This document shows, piece by piece, positions 49,314 to 57,666 of a stretch of 64,000 nt of DNA (position 1 is its first letter; each line of letters begins with the position of its first letter). The notes under the pieces are model-generated. The model saw only the letters and a program-made list of their open reading frames with translations, was not told the origin of the DNA and made no database searches. The translations under genes were made by a program, and so were the position numbers. The DNA is from Trebonia sp963737285 (GTDB lineage: Bacteria > Actinomycetota > Actinomycetes > Streptosporangiales > Streptosporangiaceae): positions 310,001-374,000 of the forward strand of contig CAVTRT010000003.1 of NCBI GenBank assembly GCA_963737285.1. The letters run 5' to 3'.

Positions 49314-49988
49314 ATGTCCGAAGAGTCCGCAGACCTGATTGGCGGGCGGTACCTGCTGGCCGAGCCGACCGGGCGCGGTGGCCTGGGGCGGATATGGCGG
49401 GGGCACGATCAGCTCCTCGACCGCGAGGTCGCCGTCACGCAGGTCTCGCTGCCGCCGAGACCAGGCGAGGATTACGCGGACATGGTCGACGACATTATGC
49501 GCAAGGTACGGGCAGCGGCCCAGCTAGGCGCCCCTGGCGGTATCACGGTCCACGACGTGGCGCAGCACGCTGGCGCGCTGTGGATAGTGACCCAGCCCGG
49601 CGACGGCGAGTTCCTCGACGCCGAGATCACCGGGGCCACCCGGCTGCCCTGGCAGCAGGGGCCAGGCAGCGAGGCGCCGGCCGCCGCCGCGACCGCTGCT
49701 GACCTCACCGTATCGGGCACTGCCACGCCCAGCCATGAGGCTGTGCCCCCGGCCAGCGCACGCGCACCGCGGACGGCACCATCGGCGCCTGGCCCCGAAG
49801 GCCGTGGCACAGGCAGGCTGGTCGCGGCCATGCGCGCCAACGCCGGGCTGGCCGTGGGAATGGCTACGGGGATCGTCATGATCGTGGCGCTGATCTTGGT
49901 TGTCATACTCTTCCCGTCCCATCACCAGCCGGCGTCGCCTCCCGGCCACCCGACAGTCTCGCCGACCTCCTCGCCATCCCCGCCATAA
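49314..49988 (+). CDS. Membrane protein with a kinase N-lobe only (pseudokinase-like)
   Basis: 224 residues. It begins like a PknB-type Ser/Thr kinase (LIGGRYLLAEPTGRGGLGRIWRGHDQLLDREVAVTQVSL) and continues DIMRKVRAAAQLGAPGGITVHDVAQHAGALWIVTQ. The HRD catalytic loop, DFG and the whole C-lobe are missing, and the invariant Lys position reads AVTQV. A low-complexity Ala/Pro linker leads to one membrane helix (AVGMATGIVMIVALILVVILF) and a short Pro/Ser/Thr-rich outside tail. ATG 49314; divergent from icd. Not a frameshift artefact on present evidence, because the linker joins the TM in frame. Possibly a scaffold. Confidence 0.7.
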   Translation: MSEESADLIGGRYLLAEPTGRGGLGRIWRGHDQLLDREVAVTQVSLPPRPGEDYADMVDDIMRKVRAAAQLGAPGGITVHDVAQHAGALWIVTQPGDGEFLDAEITGATRLPWQQGPGSEAPAAAATAADLTVSGTATPSHEAVPPASARAPRTAPSAPGPEGRGTGRLVAAMRANAGLAVGMATGIVMIVALILVVILFPSHHQPASPPGHPTVSPTSSPSPP

Positions 49989-50014
49989 GGAAGCCGATTT
50001 GACCGGCTTGCTGG

Positions 50015-51448
50015 TCACCGGTGCTGGGCGGGCAGGTCGAACGGGCGCAGGTACGGGGCGGGCCGGTACGTGGTGAACTGCGGCGGGAGCGTGTTGGCCG
50101 TGGCGCCGAGGGCGGCGGCCGTGGCGTTCATCCGCGCTGGGGACGGCACGTGCCAGCGGCCGGTGGTCATCCGGTCCAGCAGGACGCTGATGGCGGTGAT
50201 GACCTCCGCCGGGGTGAACGCGCAGTGGCCCGCACGGTCGACGAAGACCTGTCGGAGCAGGCTGGCGTCGCCCGCCTGGTCGACGGCCTGGCGGTAGGCC
50301 TGCTCGTTTTCTGGCACCACCAGGCCGTCGCCGGTCGTGTGCATCGTCAGCACGGGTACGCTGATCCGCCCGGTGTAGGCGACGTTGTCGGCCACGTACC
50401 GGACGGACGCCGGGTTCGCGGAGATCCTCGGTGCGCCGTTGAGCGTGCGCAGGTCGGCGCCTAGGCTCAGCCCGGCGGCCGCGTAGAGCGCCTGGACCTC
50501 GCGGCGGTCGGTCGACTTGGCTAGCTGCACGGCGAAGTTCACGCCGGTGGTCCAGGAGGGGTTCCCGCCGGCTCGGGCCTCAATCTCGGCGCGGAAGGCG
50601 AAGATGAACGGGAACGTGACCTGGGATGCCCAGTCGAACTGGTTGGCCTCCTGGCCCGCGTAGTCGGTGGCCGCCGGCTCAGGCGAGCCGGGGGTGAACC
50701 AGCCGGGCGTGTCGGCCATCGCGGACACCAGGGCCAGCCTCGCTCGGCCCTGCGGGGTCTGCTGAGCCGCCGCCAGCGCGGTCTCGGCCGCCGTGAGGTT
50801 GGCGGTGGGGTTGGCGATGCCGGTGACCTGGACGTCTGGCGCGATGAGCTGCTGGAACGCGAGCGCGGCATCAAGCGCGGTGTTCCAGGTCGCGACGCCG
50901 CCTGAGAGCACGCCGCAGGCTGGCAGCGCGGCGCTGAACAGCCGGGGGTACTCCTGGACTAGCCCCGCCGTGATCATGCCGCCGAGTGACTCGCCCCACG
51001 CGACGGTGCGGCGGGGGGCGTGGTAGTCGCTGCGGAAGGCGGCAACCGTGGCGGCCTGGTCAGGGATGGCCTGCTGGACCGCCCAGCCGGTGGTGGCGTA
51101 GGACGAGCCGGCGAGCGCGTAGCCGTTCGCGAGCAGCCAGCCAGCGGTCACCGGGTCGCTGGCGTCCGTGGCCGGGTTGGCCGCGCCGGGCACGACGTAG
51201 CCGTGGCTGAACAGGAACAGCGTCCCATTCCAGGTTCCGGCCGGGCATTGCAGCTCGTACGTCGCCCCGTCGCTGAGGGTTCCCGTTACGGTGGTGATCG
51301 TTGCGGTCCCGCCGCAGGTCTCACCGTCCGTAGTATGTGCGGCCCTGGCCGTGCTTGCCGGGGCCGCGCTTGCCGGGCCAGTCATGGCGGCGACGGCCAG
51401 CACGGCCCCCGCGATCGCAACCCCGGACAGGCGCCTCGTGTGCCTCAT
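50015..51448 (-). CDS. Secreted alpha/beta hydrolase
   Basis: 477 residues. Signal peptide MRHTRRLSGVAIAGAVLAVA with cleavage after ~PASA. Catalytic triad visible: Ser in WGESLGGMI, Asp in HTTGDGLVVPE, His in DRAGHCAFTP. Cys pairs (GETCGG, LQCPAG) fit an exported enzyme. ATG 51448 is preferred over 51502. Probably an esterase or peptidase of the actinomycete extracellular hydrolase group; substrate unknown. It follows the condensation-protein gene on the same strand but 330 bp away, with a likely promoter of its own. Confidence 0.85.
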   Translation of the reverse strand: MRHTRRLSGVAIAGAVLAVAAMTGPASAAPASTARAAHTTDGETCGGTATITTVTGTLSDGATYELQCPAGTWNGTLFLFSHGYVVPGAANPATDASDPVTAGWLLANGYALAGSSYATTGWAVQQAIPDQAATVAAFRSDYHAPRRTVAWGESLGGMITAGLVQEYPRLFSAALPACGVLSGGVATWNTALDAALAFQQLIAPDVQVTGIANPTANLTAAETALAAAQQTPQGRARLALVSAMADTPGWFTPGSPEPAATDYAGQEANQFDWASQVTFPFIFAFRAEIEARAGGNPSWTTGVNFAVQLAKSTDRREVQALYAAAGLSLGADLRTLNGAPRISANPASVRYVADNVAYTGRISVPVLTMHTTGDGLVVPENEQAYRQAVDQAGDASLLRQVFVDRAGHCAFTPAEVITAISVLLDRMTTGRWHVPSPARMNATAAALGATANTLPPQFTTYRPAPYLRPFDLPAQHR

Positions 51449-51782
51449 CGCATCACGCTCCTCATTCCGTGTCCGGCACCCTTGCCGGCCACGTGGCATC
51501 AATGATGGAACGGTGCGAGACAGGGCACAAGAGCTCCACAGCGACCATATAAGACTAATTAAAACGAAATCAATCGAGCATGTCTTAACAGCCGTGCCCT
51601 GAGCGCTTCGGAAAAATAGTCCGCTGTCTTGAGCATCACGACCCGTTATAGCAGCCTTGCCTTTCTGCCTTTTCCTGGCTACACGGCCCCGGTGACGCCC
51701 ATCTCGCCGAGCGGGTCGGCGGCCGGCACTATCTGGACACGTTCACGTGCTAGCGCGTCACGATCCTCGCCCGCGAGCCAGG
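51449..51782. other. Gap between hydrolase and condensation-protein genes
   Basis: 334 bp with no gene. The stretch 51540-51595 is strikingly AT-rich (runs such as AATTAAAACGAAATCAAT) and probably contains the hydrolase promoter on the minus strand. No hairpin or recognisable operator. Confidence 0.45.
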
Positions 51783-53195
51783 TCATAGCGTGGCCGGCCG
51801 CAGGCCGGTCAGGGCCGGGATTTCGCCGACTGCGACGTCCCGGTAGGCAGCCTCGACAATGATCGTCTCGATGCCGCGCAGCACCGCCTGCGTCGTCGGC
51901 AGCGGCAGGTACGCGGTGTCTGCCATCAGCTCCAGTCGGCACAGGTCCGCGCCGGACTGCGCCTTGAGGAAGACCTTAGGGCCATGCGCTTCCATGGTTC
52001 CAGCCGGATTGATCACGGTATCGCTCAGTAGCTTGCGGGCCTCGGCTTCGGGGAAGTCCGCGCCGGCCACGGCCGGGTTCATGTCGAATGCATCGCCGCG
52101 GAAGGCGGACTGGTCGTTGAAGAACATGGTCAGGTCGAACTGCACGCCGCGCTGGGCCGCCACCGCCTCGAGCAGCTCGCCGATGGCGGCCGGGTCGTAA
52201 TATCCGTAGAAATACGCGGCCCGGGCGGCCTTGCTGGTGGCGCGGGCCGCTTCGGCGACACTGCCCGAAGAGTAGTCGACCACCAGCAGCGCTTCTTGAG
52301 CCATCGGCGCCACTAGGCCGCGGGTGTGACGGTCGAAGCGGTTTCCGGCGATCACCTTCAGCACGCAGGTGGCCTGGCCGCTGACTGCGGCGAGGGCCAG
52401 GGCAGCCCCGGTCAGCAAGGTGGCCGACTCCGAGACCTGGCAGCCGGCGGCCAGGCGCGCCGCGGCGACGGCCAGCGCGCGAGACTCCAGGCGCAACTCC
52501 TGGAATCGCGGCCTCGCCGCTGGACCAGCCGGGAAGCTAAACATGGACGGGGGCATCCGCTCCAGTTGCTTGCGCCAGTACGCGATCGCGGCCTGGTTCC
52601 GCCTGAGACTCTGCTTGGACTGCTCGCGGAGCACCTGGTCGCTCGGCTGCCAATGGGTGGCCGGCTCGCCATCGGCGCAAGACGCGCGCAGCAAGGCGAA
52701 GAAGTCTTCGATGAGAGCCTGGAAGCCGCCCCCATCGGCCAGCACGTGCGAGAAGGCGAACACGACGTGGCGCGGCACCTGGTCCGCGCAGACCAGGGCG
52801 ATGCGAATGGACCATTCGGCGCCATGATCGAAGTGGGCGGATGCTAGTTCGGCTGCGAGCTCGTCGGCGCGGGCGCGGCTGTCGCCTGGCGTGATCTCCG
52901 CGAGCCGCACGAGGAAGATTCCCGACCGTGCGATCTGCTGGACGGGGCCGTCTGGACCGTCCAGGAAGTACGTGCGCAGCGCCTGATGCCGTGCCACCAG
53001 GCGACGCAGCGCGTCAACCACCGCGGCCTGATCAGCCGTCCCGGCGTCATCAGGGAGGTCTGCTACCACGGAGATGTTGAAGAAGGAGCTGTCATCGCCG
53101 AAACTCCTGATCGGCGCCCAGATTCCCTGCTGGCCCCACGTCATGGGGAACGTGCCGCCTGTGTCAGCCCGAAATTCCACCTGAAGCTGGTCCAT
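51783..53195 (-). CDS. Free-standing NRPS condensation-domain protein
   Basis: 470 residues, the size of one condensation domain with no adenylation or carrier domain attached. TWGQQGIWAPI is near the N-terminus, the active-site motif appears as FSHVLADGG (Ser149-His150-x3-Asp154-Gly155; the first His of HHxxxDG is Ser), and a latch/floor region contains GNRFDRHTRGLVAPMAQEALLVV. Start ATG 53195 follows GGAGGTGAGC. Free C domains join an amine and a carrier-bound acyl group into an amide or ester. With the nearby amino-acid and acyl-chain genes it is the natural coupling enzyme of the cluster (inference). Confidence 0.85.
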   Translation of the reverse strand: MDQLQVEFRADTGGTFPMTWGQQGIWAPIRSFGDDSSFFNISVVADLPDDAGTADQAAVVDALRRLVARHQALRTYFLDGPDGPVQQIARSGIFLVRLAEITPGDSRARADELAAELASAHFDHGAEWSIRIALVCADQVPRHVVFAFSHVLADGGGFQALIEDFFALLRASCADGEPATHWQPSDQVLREQSKQSLRRNQAAIAYWRKQLERMPPSMFSFPAGPAARPRFQELRLESRALAVAAARLAAGCQVSESATLLTGAALALAAVSGQATCVLKVIAGNRFDRHTRGLVAPMAQEALLVVDYSSGSVAEAARATSKAARAAYFYGYYDPAAIGELLEAVAAQRGVQFDLTMFFNDQSAFRGDAFDMNPAVAGADFPEAEARKLLSDTVINPAGTMEAHGPKVFLKAQSGADLCRLELMADTAYLPLPTTQAVLRGIETIIVEAAYRDVAVGEIPALTGLRPATL

Positions 53196-53353
53196 GGTCC
53201 GCTCACCTCCAGGTGTGACCTCACGAGCGGGTCCTGACATGGTGATCGTAAACCGGCCCTTGCCGTTAATCCAGGGTGACTAGACAGGGCCTCGGCGTGG
53301 ATGGCTGGCGGAGATTACCGACAGCGCCGGCAAGATCCCGGCTGGTCAGGCGC

Positions 53354-53389
53354 CTGACGCCGCCAGGCATAAATGCCTGGCGGCGTCAG
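53354..53389 (-). terminator. Perfect 36-bp palindrome after the DUF3050 gene
   Basis: CTGACGCCGCCAGGCAT (53354-53370), AA, then its exact inverted copy (53373-53389): a 17-bp stem. It lies 44 bp downstream of the DUF3050 stop on the minus strand and upstream of the condensation gene, consistent with a terminator; it could also be a regulator site. Confidence 0.72.
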
Positions 53390-53432
53390 CGCGTGCTCGC
53401 GGCTGGGCGGCCGTCCGCCGCGGGCCGGCACC

Positions 53433-54230
53433 TTACGTGCTGGCTGCCGGTATCGCGGCGAGGATCCCGTCCCAGAGCCTGATCCGCGCCGCGAGCGCGG
53501 CGTTGACTGTCTCCTCGCACTGACGCCACTTCTCAGCGTCATCACCGCACAGGTCGGCGAGCATCTGCATGGCCATGGGAGTGTGCTCTTCGCTATCTAC
53601 CTGAATATGGCGCTCCAGGTAATCCACGAAGGCGGAAAGCTGGTTCCCGAGGGCGCGGTTGACCTTCACTACCTTGTCGAACATGTCGGGAATCAGGTCC
53701 TCCCGGCCGAAGGCGAAGGCCGCTGCCTGGCAGTGCGTAGGCGCCGTCTCGACGAGTCCCCACGTCATGCTGCTGAACCTGGCCGCCGGCTCGGGGATCT
53801 GTGCCTCCTTCAGGGCGGTACGCACGGGGACGTCCCGCCGCAGGAGCTCGATGAAGGCGTCGATCGCGGTCCGGTCCGCGCCCGCCTGGGTCATGCCGTT
53901 GAGGTACAGCTCGAAATGGCTGATGAAGCCACCGCCGAGCTCGTCGCTCTCCTCCACGAGCACGATGTCGTTAATCAGCCGGCGGCTGCCAGCGTACGCC
54001 GTGGGCACCCAGGGGACCTGCACGCATGTCAGGCTGCGCTGCAGGGACTTCAGCAGGGACATGAAGTCCCAGACCGCGAACACGTGGTGTCGCATGAAGG
54101 TCTGAATCGCGCCGAGATCGTCAAGCCGGTGATACAGCGGGTGTTCGATCACTTGCCGGCGAGTCGGCTCCACGGCCTCCTTCAGTTCCTCCACGCCCGA
54201 GTTCGCTCCGGTCCAGGAGTATCGTGACAT
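53433..54230 (-). CDS. DUF3050 haem-oxygenase-like (probable diiron) protein
   Basis: 265 residues. HPLYHRLDDLGAIQTFMRHHVFAVWDFMSLLKSLQRSLTC, VPWVPTAYAGSRRLINDIVLVEESDELGGGFISHFELYL and FAFGREDLIPDMF define DUF3050. This family has the all-helical haem-oxygenase-like fold that many diiron oxidases (HDO enzymes) use for N-oxygenation, decarboxylation or C-C cleavage of amino-acid substrates. Glu/His candidates for metal binding are present (HH.FA, EES, SHFE, E/H in SEEHTPMA). ATG 54230 with AGGAGA. Divergent from the aminotransferase gene with an 86-bp shared promoter gap. Reaction unknown. Confidence 0.82.
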   Translation of the reverse strand: MSRYSWTGANSGVEELKEAVEPTRRQVIEHPLYHRLDDLGAIQTFMRHHVFAVWDFMSLLKSLQRSLTCVQVPWVPTAYAGSRRLINDIVLVEESDELGGGFISHFELYLNGMTQAGADRTAIDAFIELLRRDVPVRTALKEAQIPEPAARFSSMTWGLVETAPTHCQAAAFAFGREDLIPDMFDKVVKVNRALGNQLSAFVDYLERHIQVDSEEHTPMAMQMLADLCGDDAEKWRQCEETVNAALAARIRLWDGILAAIPAAST

Positions 54231-54316
54231 TCTGTCTCCTAAATCATCCTTGCGGTAAACCGTCCCTTCTAGCAAAGTAGAACAAAGTCGGCGGCAAGTA
54301 CAGAGGACGGTTCGCC

Positions 54317-55618
54317 ATGTGCTCATACACGCATAGTCATGATTTGTCAACCTCTACGCTCCACGGCTCGTTGGCCGAGCCCGCCCTGGAGTCGATGAAC
54401 TTTCTCAACGAAGTGGCAAGCCACTACCCGGAGGCGATTTCGTTCGCCTCGGGGCGCCCTTTCGAGGGATTTTTTGACGCGTCGCTGATCCAGGGTTACA
54501 TCGAGACGTACTCTCGGTACCTGAAGGTGGACAAAGGCCTCAGCGACGCGCAGGTGAATCAGCTCATCTTTCAGTACGGCCGGACTAAGGGAATCATCCA
54601 CGAGCTGATCGCCGGCCAGCTCGCCCGCGACGAGAAGGTGACGGTCGACCCGGAGGCGATCGTGGTCACCGTCGGCTGCCAGGAAGCGATGCTCATCACG
54701 CTGCGGGCGCTGCGCGCCGACGAGCGGGACATCCTGCTCGCGGTCTCGCCCACCTATGTCGGCATCACCGGGGCCGCGCGGCTGGTCGACATGCCCGTCT
54801 GGCCGGTGCGAGGTGGCCCGTCTGGCGTCGACCTAGCTGACCTGGCCATGCAGGTCCGCCGCGCCCGGGAGGCGGGGCTGCGCCCCCGGGCATGCTACGT
54901 GATGCCCGACTTCGCGAACCCATCGGGAGTGAGCCTGGCCGCATCGCAAAGGAAGGACCTGCTCGCCCTCGCGGCTAGCGAGCACGTCCTGCTGCTGGAG
55001 GACAACCCGTACGGGCTGTTCCACGACGGGTCCCACCTGCCGACGCTCAAGGCGCTCGACACTAGCCGTCAGGTGATCTACCTAGGCTCCTTCGCGAAGA
55101 CCGGCTTTCCGGGCGCGCGAGTCGGCTACGTCGTGGCCGACCAGCGGGTGGCGGCCGCCGATGGCAGCGTGAGCCTGCTCGCTGATGAGCTAGCCAAGAT
55201 CAAGAGCATGGTGACCGTCAACACCTCCCCGGTCGCGCAGGCAGTGGTGGGCGGGAAGCTGCTGCAGCACGACCTCAGCATGGCGGCGGCCAACGAGCGG
55301 GAGACAGCCGTCTACCTGGGGAACCTCCAGCGCCTTCTCAGCGGGCTTGCCCGGCGCTTCCCGGGCGGCGACGTCACCTGGAACCGCCCGTCCGGCGGTT
55401 TCTTCGTGGTAGTCACGCTGCCGTTCGCCGCAAACGACAAGCTCCTCGAGCACTGCGCGCGCGAGTACCGTGTGCTGTGGACCCCGGTGTCGCACTTCTA
55501 CACCGGCGGAGAGGGCCTGCGGCAGGTCAGGCTGGCGTGCAGCCAGCTCGCCCCGGAGATGATCGAGACCGGGCTGGACAGGTTCGCGGCGTTCGTGGCC
55601 AGCCAGCGCCACGACTGA
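54317..55618 (+). CDS. PLP-dependent aminotransferase, HpgT-like
   Basis: 433 residues of fold type I (class I/II). PLP-binding Lys261 in LGSFAKTGFPGARVGYV, PDFANPSGVSL for the Asp/Asn region, and C-terminal Arg in RQVRLACSQLAP. SLAEPALESMNFLNEV, ISFASGRPFEGFFD and LLADELAKIKSMVTVNTSPVAQAVV closely resemble the phenylglycine aminotransferases (HpgT) of glycopeptide-type clusters, as judged from memory of the family. Together with the HmaS-like gene nearby this suggests 4-hydroxyphenylglycine formation. The hydroxymandelate oxidase that normally sits between the two steps is not in the window. It is the only plus-strand gene of this cluster. Confidence 0.82.
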   Translation: MCSYTHSHDLSTSTLHGSLAEPALESMNFLNEVASHYPEAISFASGRPFEGFFDASLIQGYIETYSRYLKVDKGLSDAQVNQLIFQYGRTKGIIHELIAGQLARDEKVTVDPEAIVVTVGCQEAMLITLRALRADERDILLAVSPTYVGITGAARLVDMPVWPVRGGPSGVDLADLAMQVRRAREAGLRPRACYVMPDFANPSGVSLAASQRKDLLALAASEHVLLLEDNPYGLFHDGSHLPTLKALDTSRQVIYLGSFAKTGFPGARVGYVVADQRVAAADGSVSLLADELAKIKSMVTVNTSPVAQAVVGGKLLQHDLSMAAANERETAVYLGNLQRLLSGLARRFPGGDVTWNRPSGGFFVVVTLPFAANDKLLEHCAREYRVLWTPVSHFYTGGEGLRQVRLACSQLAPEMIETGLDRFAAFVASQRHD

Positions 55619-55653
55619 GCCGGGGCCGGAAGTTAGCGCGGGGGCGCGCCCGA

Positions 55654-56559
55654 TTACGTGCGCCACAGGACCGGGCAGTACACGGGATCGCTGTAGTCGG
55701 GAGTGCCCTCGCTGGTCTTGCGGACCACGAGGTCGTGGTTGTAGGCGAGCAGGCTGCCGTCCGGGCGCCGGTACGGGCGCCAGCGATTGTCCCCGTCCTG
55801 CAGGTGCAAGGAGATCGCGCGCCGCGGCCGGCCACTGACGTTGTGGCCGCTGCCGTGGTAGGTGCGGCAGTGATGGAAGCTCATGTGGCCCTTCGGGATC
55901 ACCACGGGGATCGGGTTCACCGTGGCACCGTTGTGCCGCGCCATCTCGTCGAGTATGCGGGCGAGCTCGCCGCGGTCGCGCTGGGCGAAGTGCCGCGTCG
56001 AGTCGTCGCCTGGGACCTCCTGCCACAAGTTGCTGCCGTCCACGAAGGTGAGCGTGCCCATCTCCACGTCGCAGTCGTGGAAGGGAATGAACGCGGTGAG
56101 CATCCGCTCGGAGGTGCAGGTCTGCCAGTAATGGCGGTCGGCGTGCCAGGGCACCACGTTGGTGATCTCCCCGGCGGCTGGCGGCTTGTAGATCAGCGTC
56201 GACTGGAAGAGCCTGATCTCGCTCGCCTCCGCCAGCCGCGCGGCGACTGCCCCGATCAGCGGCTTGCGCAGGATGCGCGCTATCTCATGGGACTCGTAGT
56301 GGATGTAGTCGTTGTGCCGCTGCACCGGCCCGTGCGACGGCTCCCAGTACGCCAGGTTCGGCGGCCTTACCGGGAGCACGCCGTCACGATGGCCGGCGTA
56401 GAAGTGCTCGCTCGCCGCGGCCAGCGCGTCGGCCTCGTCGTCGCTGAGCAGCTTTCTCGTCAGGTACCAGCCGCGTGCTGCGTACTCCTTGACCTCGTCG
56501 TCTGAAGGGAGAAGCTCCCGCTCCGCATCGCTGAGCTGGAACTGATCCAGGGTTCGCAT
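55654..56559 (-). CDS. Phytanoyl-CoA dioxygenase family (Fe(II)/2-oxoglutarate) enzyme
   Basis: 301 residues. Iron triad His139-x-Asp141 (PWHADRHYW) and His235 (YHGSGHN), with a following Arg cluster (GRPRRAIS) for 2-oxoglutarate. TLIYKPPAAGEITNVVPWHAD and IPKGHMSFHHCRTYHGSGHN are typical PhyH blocks. Such enzymes hydroxylate or otherwise oxidise free or carrier-bound substrates. Minus strand, downstream of the HmaS-like gene with a ~25-bp gap, so probably the last gene of the long reverse operon. Substrate unknown; beta-hydroxylation of the phenylglycine or acyl chain is possible. Confidence 0.87.
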   Translation of the reverse strand: MRTLDQFQLSDAERELLPSDDEVKEYAARGWYLTRKLLSDDEADALAAASEHFYAGHRDGVLPVRPPNLAYWEPSHGPVQRHNDYIHYESHEIARILRKPLIGAVAARLAEASEIRLFQSTLIYKPPAAGEITNVVPWHADRHYWQTCTSERMLTAFIPFHDCDVEMGTLTFVDGSNLWQEVPGDDSTRHFAQRDRGELARILDEMARHNGATVNPIPVVIPKGHMSFHHCRTYHGSGHNVSGRPRRAISLHLQDGDNRWRPYRRPDGSLLAYNHDLVVRKTSEGTPDYSDPVYCPVLWRT

Positions 56560-56585
56560 TGCCTGCCTCCGTGTTGCCCTAGCCG

Positions 56586-57666
56586 TCAGGCTCGTGGAGC
56601 CGACGATGCCCGCTCATCGTCAAGCGCCTCGTAAAGAGCCCTGATATTGCCGCTGCCGAAGGTGCGCGCGCCGCGCCGCTCGATGAGCTCGAAGAAGAAC
56701 GTGCGGCGCTCGTGCGTGGAGTGGCTGAAGATCTGGAAGAGCTGTCCCCACTGGTCGCGGTCGGCGAGCACGTTCACGTCCCGGAGCTCGTCGACCGAGA
56801 TGGCGAACGCGCCAAGCCGGCCCTCGAGTGACCGGTAGTATCCGCCTGGCGCGGTGAGGAACTCCACGCCGCGGCCTGACAGTGTCCGCACCGCCTGCAC
56901 GATGCCGGGGGTCCGCAGCGCGAGGTGCTGTACTCCCGCGCCGTCGTGCGCGGCGAGGAACTGGTTGATCTGGCCCGGCTCACGCTCGGGGTCCGGCTCT
57001 AGGAGCGTGAAGGTGACCGATCCGGTCCGGTCCTGTATGACCTTCGAGATCATCGCCTGGCCGCCCACCTCGATCCGCTCGTCGAACGTGTGCGCGAGCG
57101 CCGAAGGCATGCCAGTAGAAGCTGACTACCGGCTCCAACTGGCCAGCGAGCAGGCAGATCGCGACATGATCCAGGGCCTCGAACAGATCGCCGTCCCGGA
57201 TGTCTGCTGCCTCCTCGTCCTGCGTTGGCCCGTCATGCTCGACGAGCCGGTGGGTGACGTCCCCGAAGCCGGAGACGACTGCCTGGCAAACTGGGCCGTC
57301 CCCGAACTCGGCAAGCGCCGGGGCGGCGATGGGCTCCGCGCCGCCGGCGACGGCCTTGTCGAACGCCTGGCGCACGTCATCGGTCCGGAACGCTATCGAT
57401 GCCACGCCGTCACCGTGCCGCGCGACAAAGCTGGCAGCGGGGTGGTCGGGCGTGCTCGCCGCGGTCAACAGCAGCCTGATGCGCCCTTGCCGCAACAGCA
57501 CCGACCGGCCACCTGCCGCGGGGGCAGCGCCTGGGCTGCCCGGCTCACCGGGCGCCGGGAGGGCCCGCCCGGCTGTCCGGAAGCCGAAGTCACGGCACAG
57601 CGCCGCGACCGTCTTCTCCAGGTCTGCTACATAGAGCTCAACGTGGTCGATTCCCAAGATTGTCAT
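56586..57666 (-). CDS. hmaS: 4-hydroxymandelate synthase-like dioxygenase (one frameshift)
   Basis: About 360 residues corrected. VOC-fold iron dioxygenase of the HPPD/HmaS family. Ligands: His167 (ALDHVAICL), His247 (GVQHLALRT) and Glu326 (TFFFELIERRG), spaced 80 and 79 as in the family. The C-terminal ARTFGSGNIRALYEALDDE and GGYYRSLEGRLG resemble HmaS, which makes 4-hydroxymandelate, more than HPPD, which makes homogentisate and usually reads QGFGKGNFKALFE. The frame breaks at ~57090-57110: SFYWHAFGA continues as AHTFDERIEVGGQAMISK. The start overlaps the end of the KS-like gene by 29 bp. HPPD function cannot be excluded without modelling the active-site residues. Confidence 0.8.
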
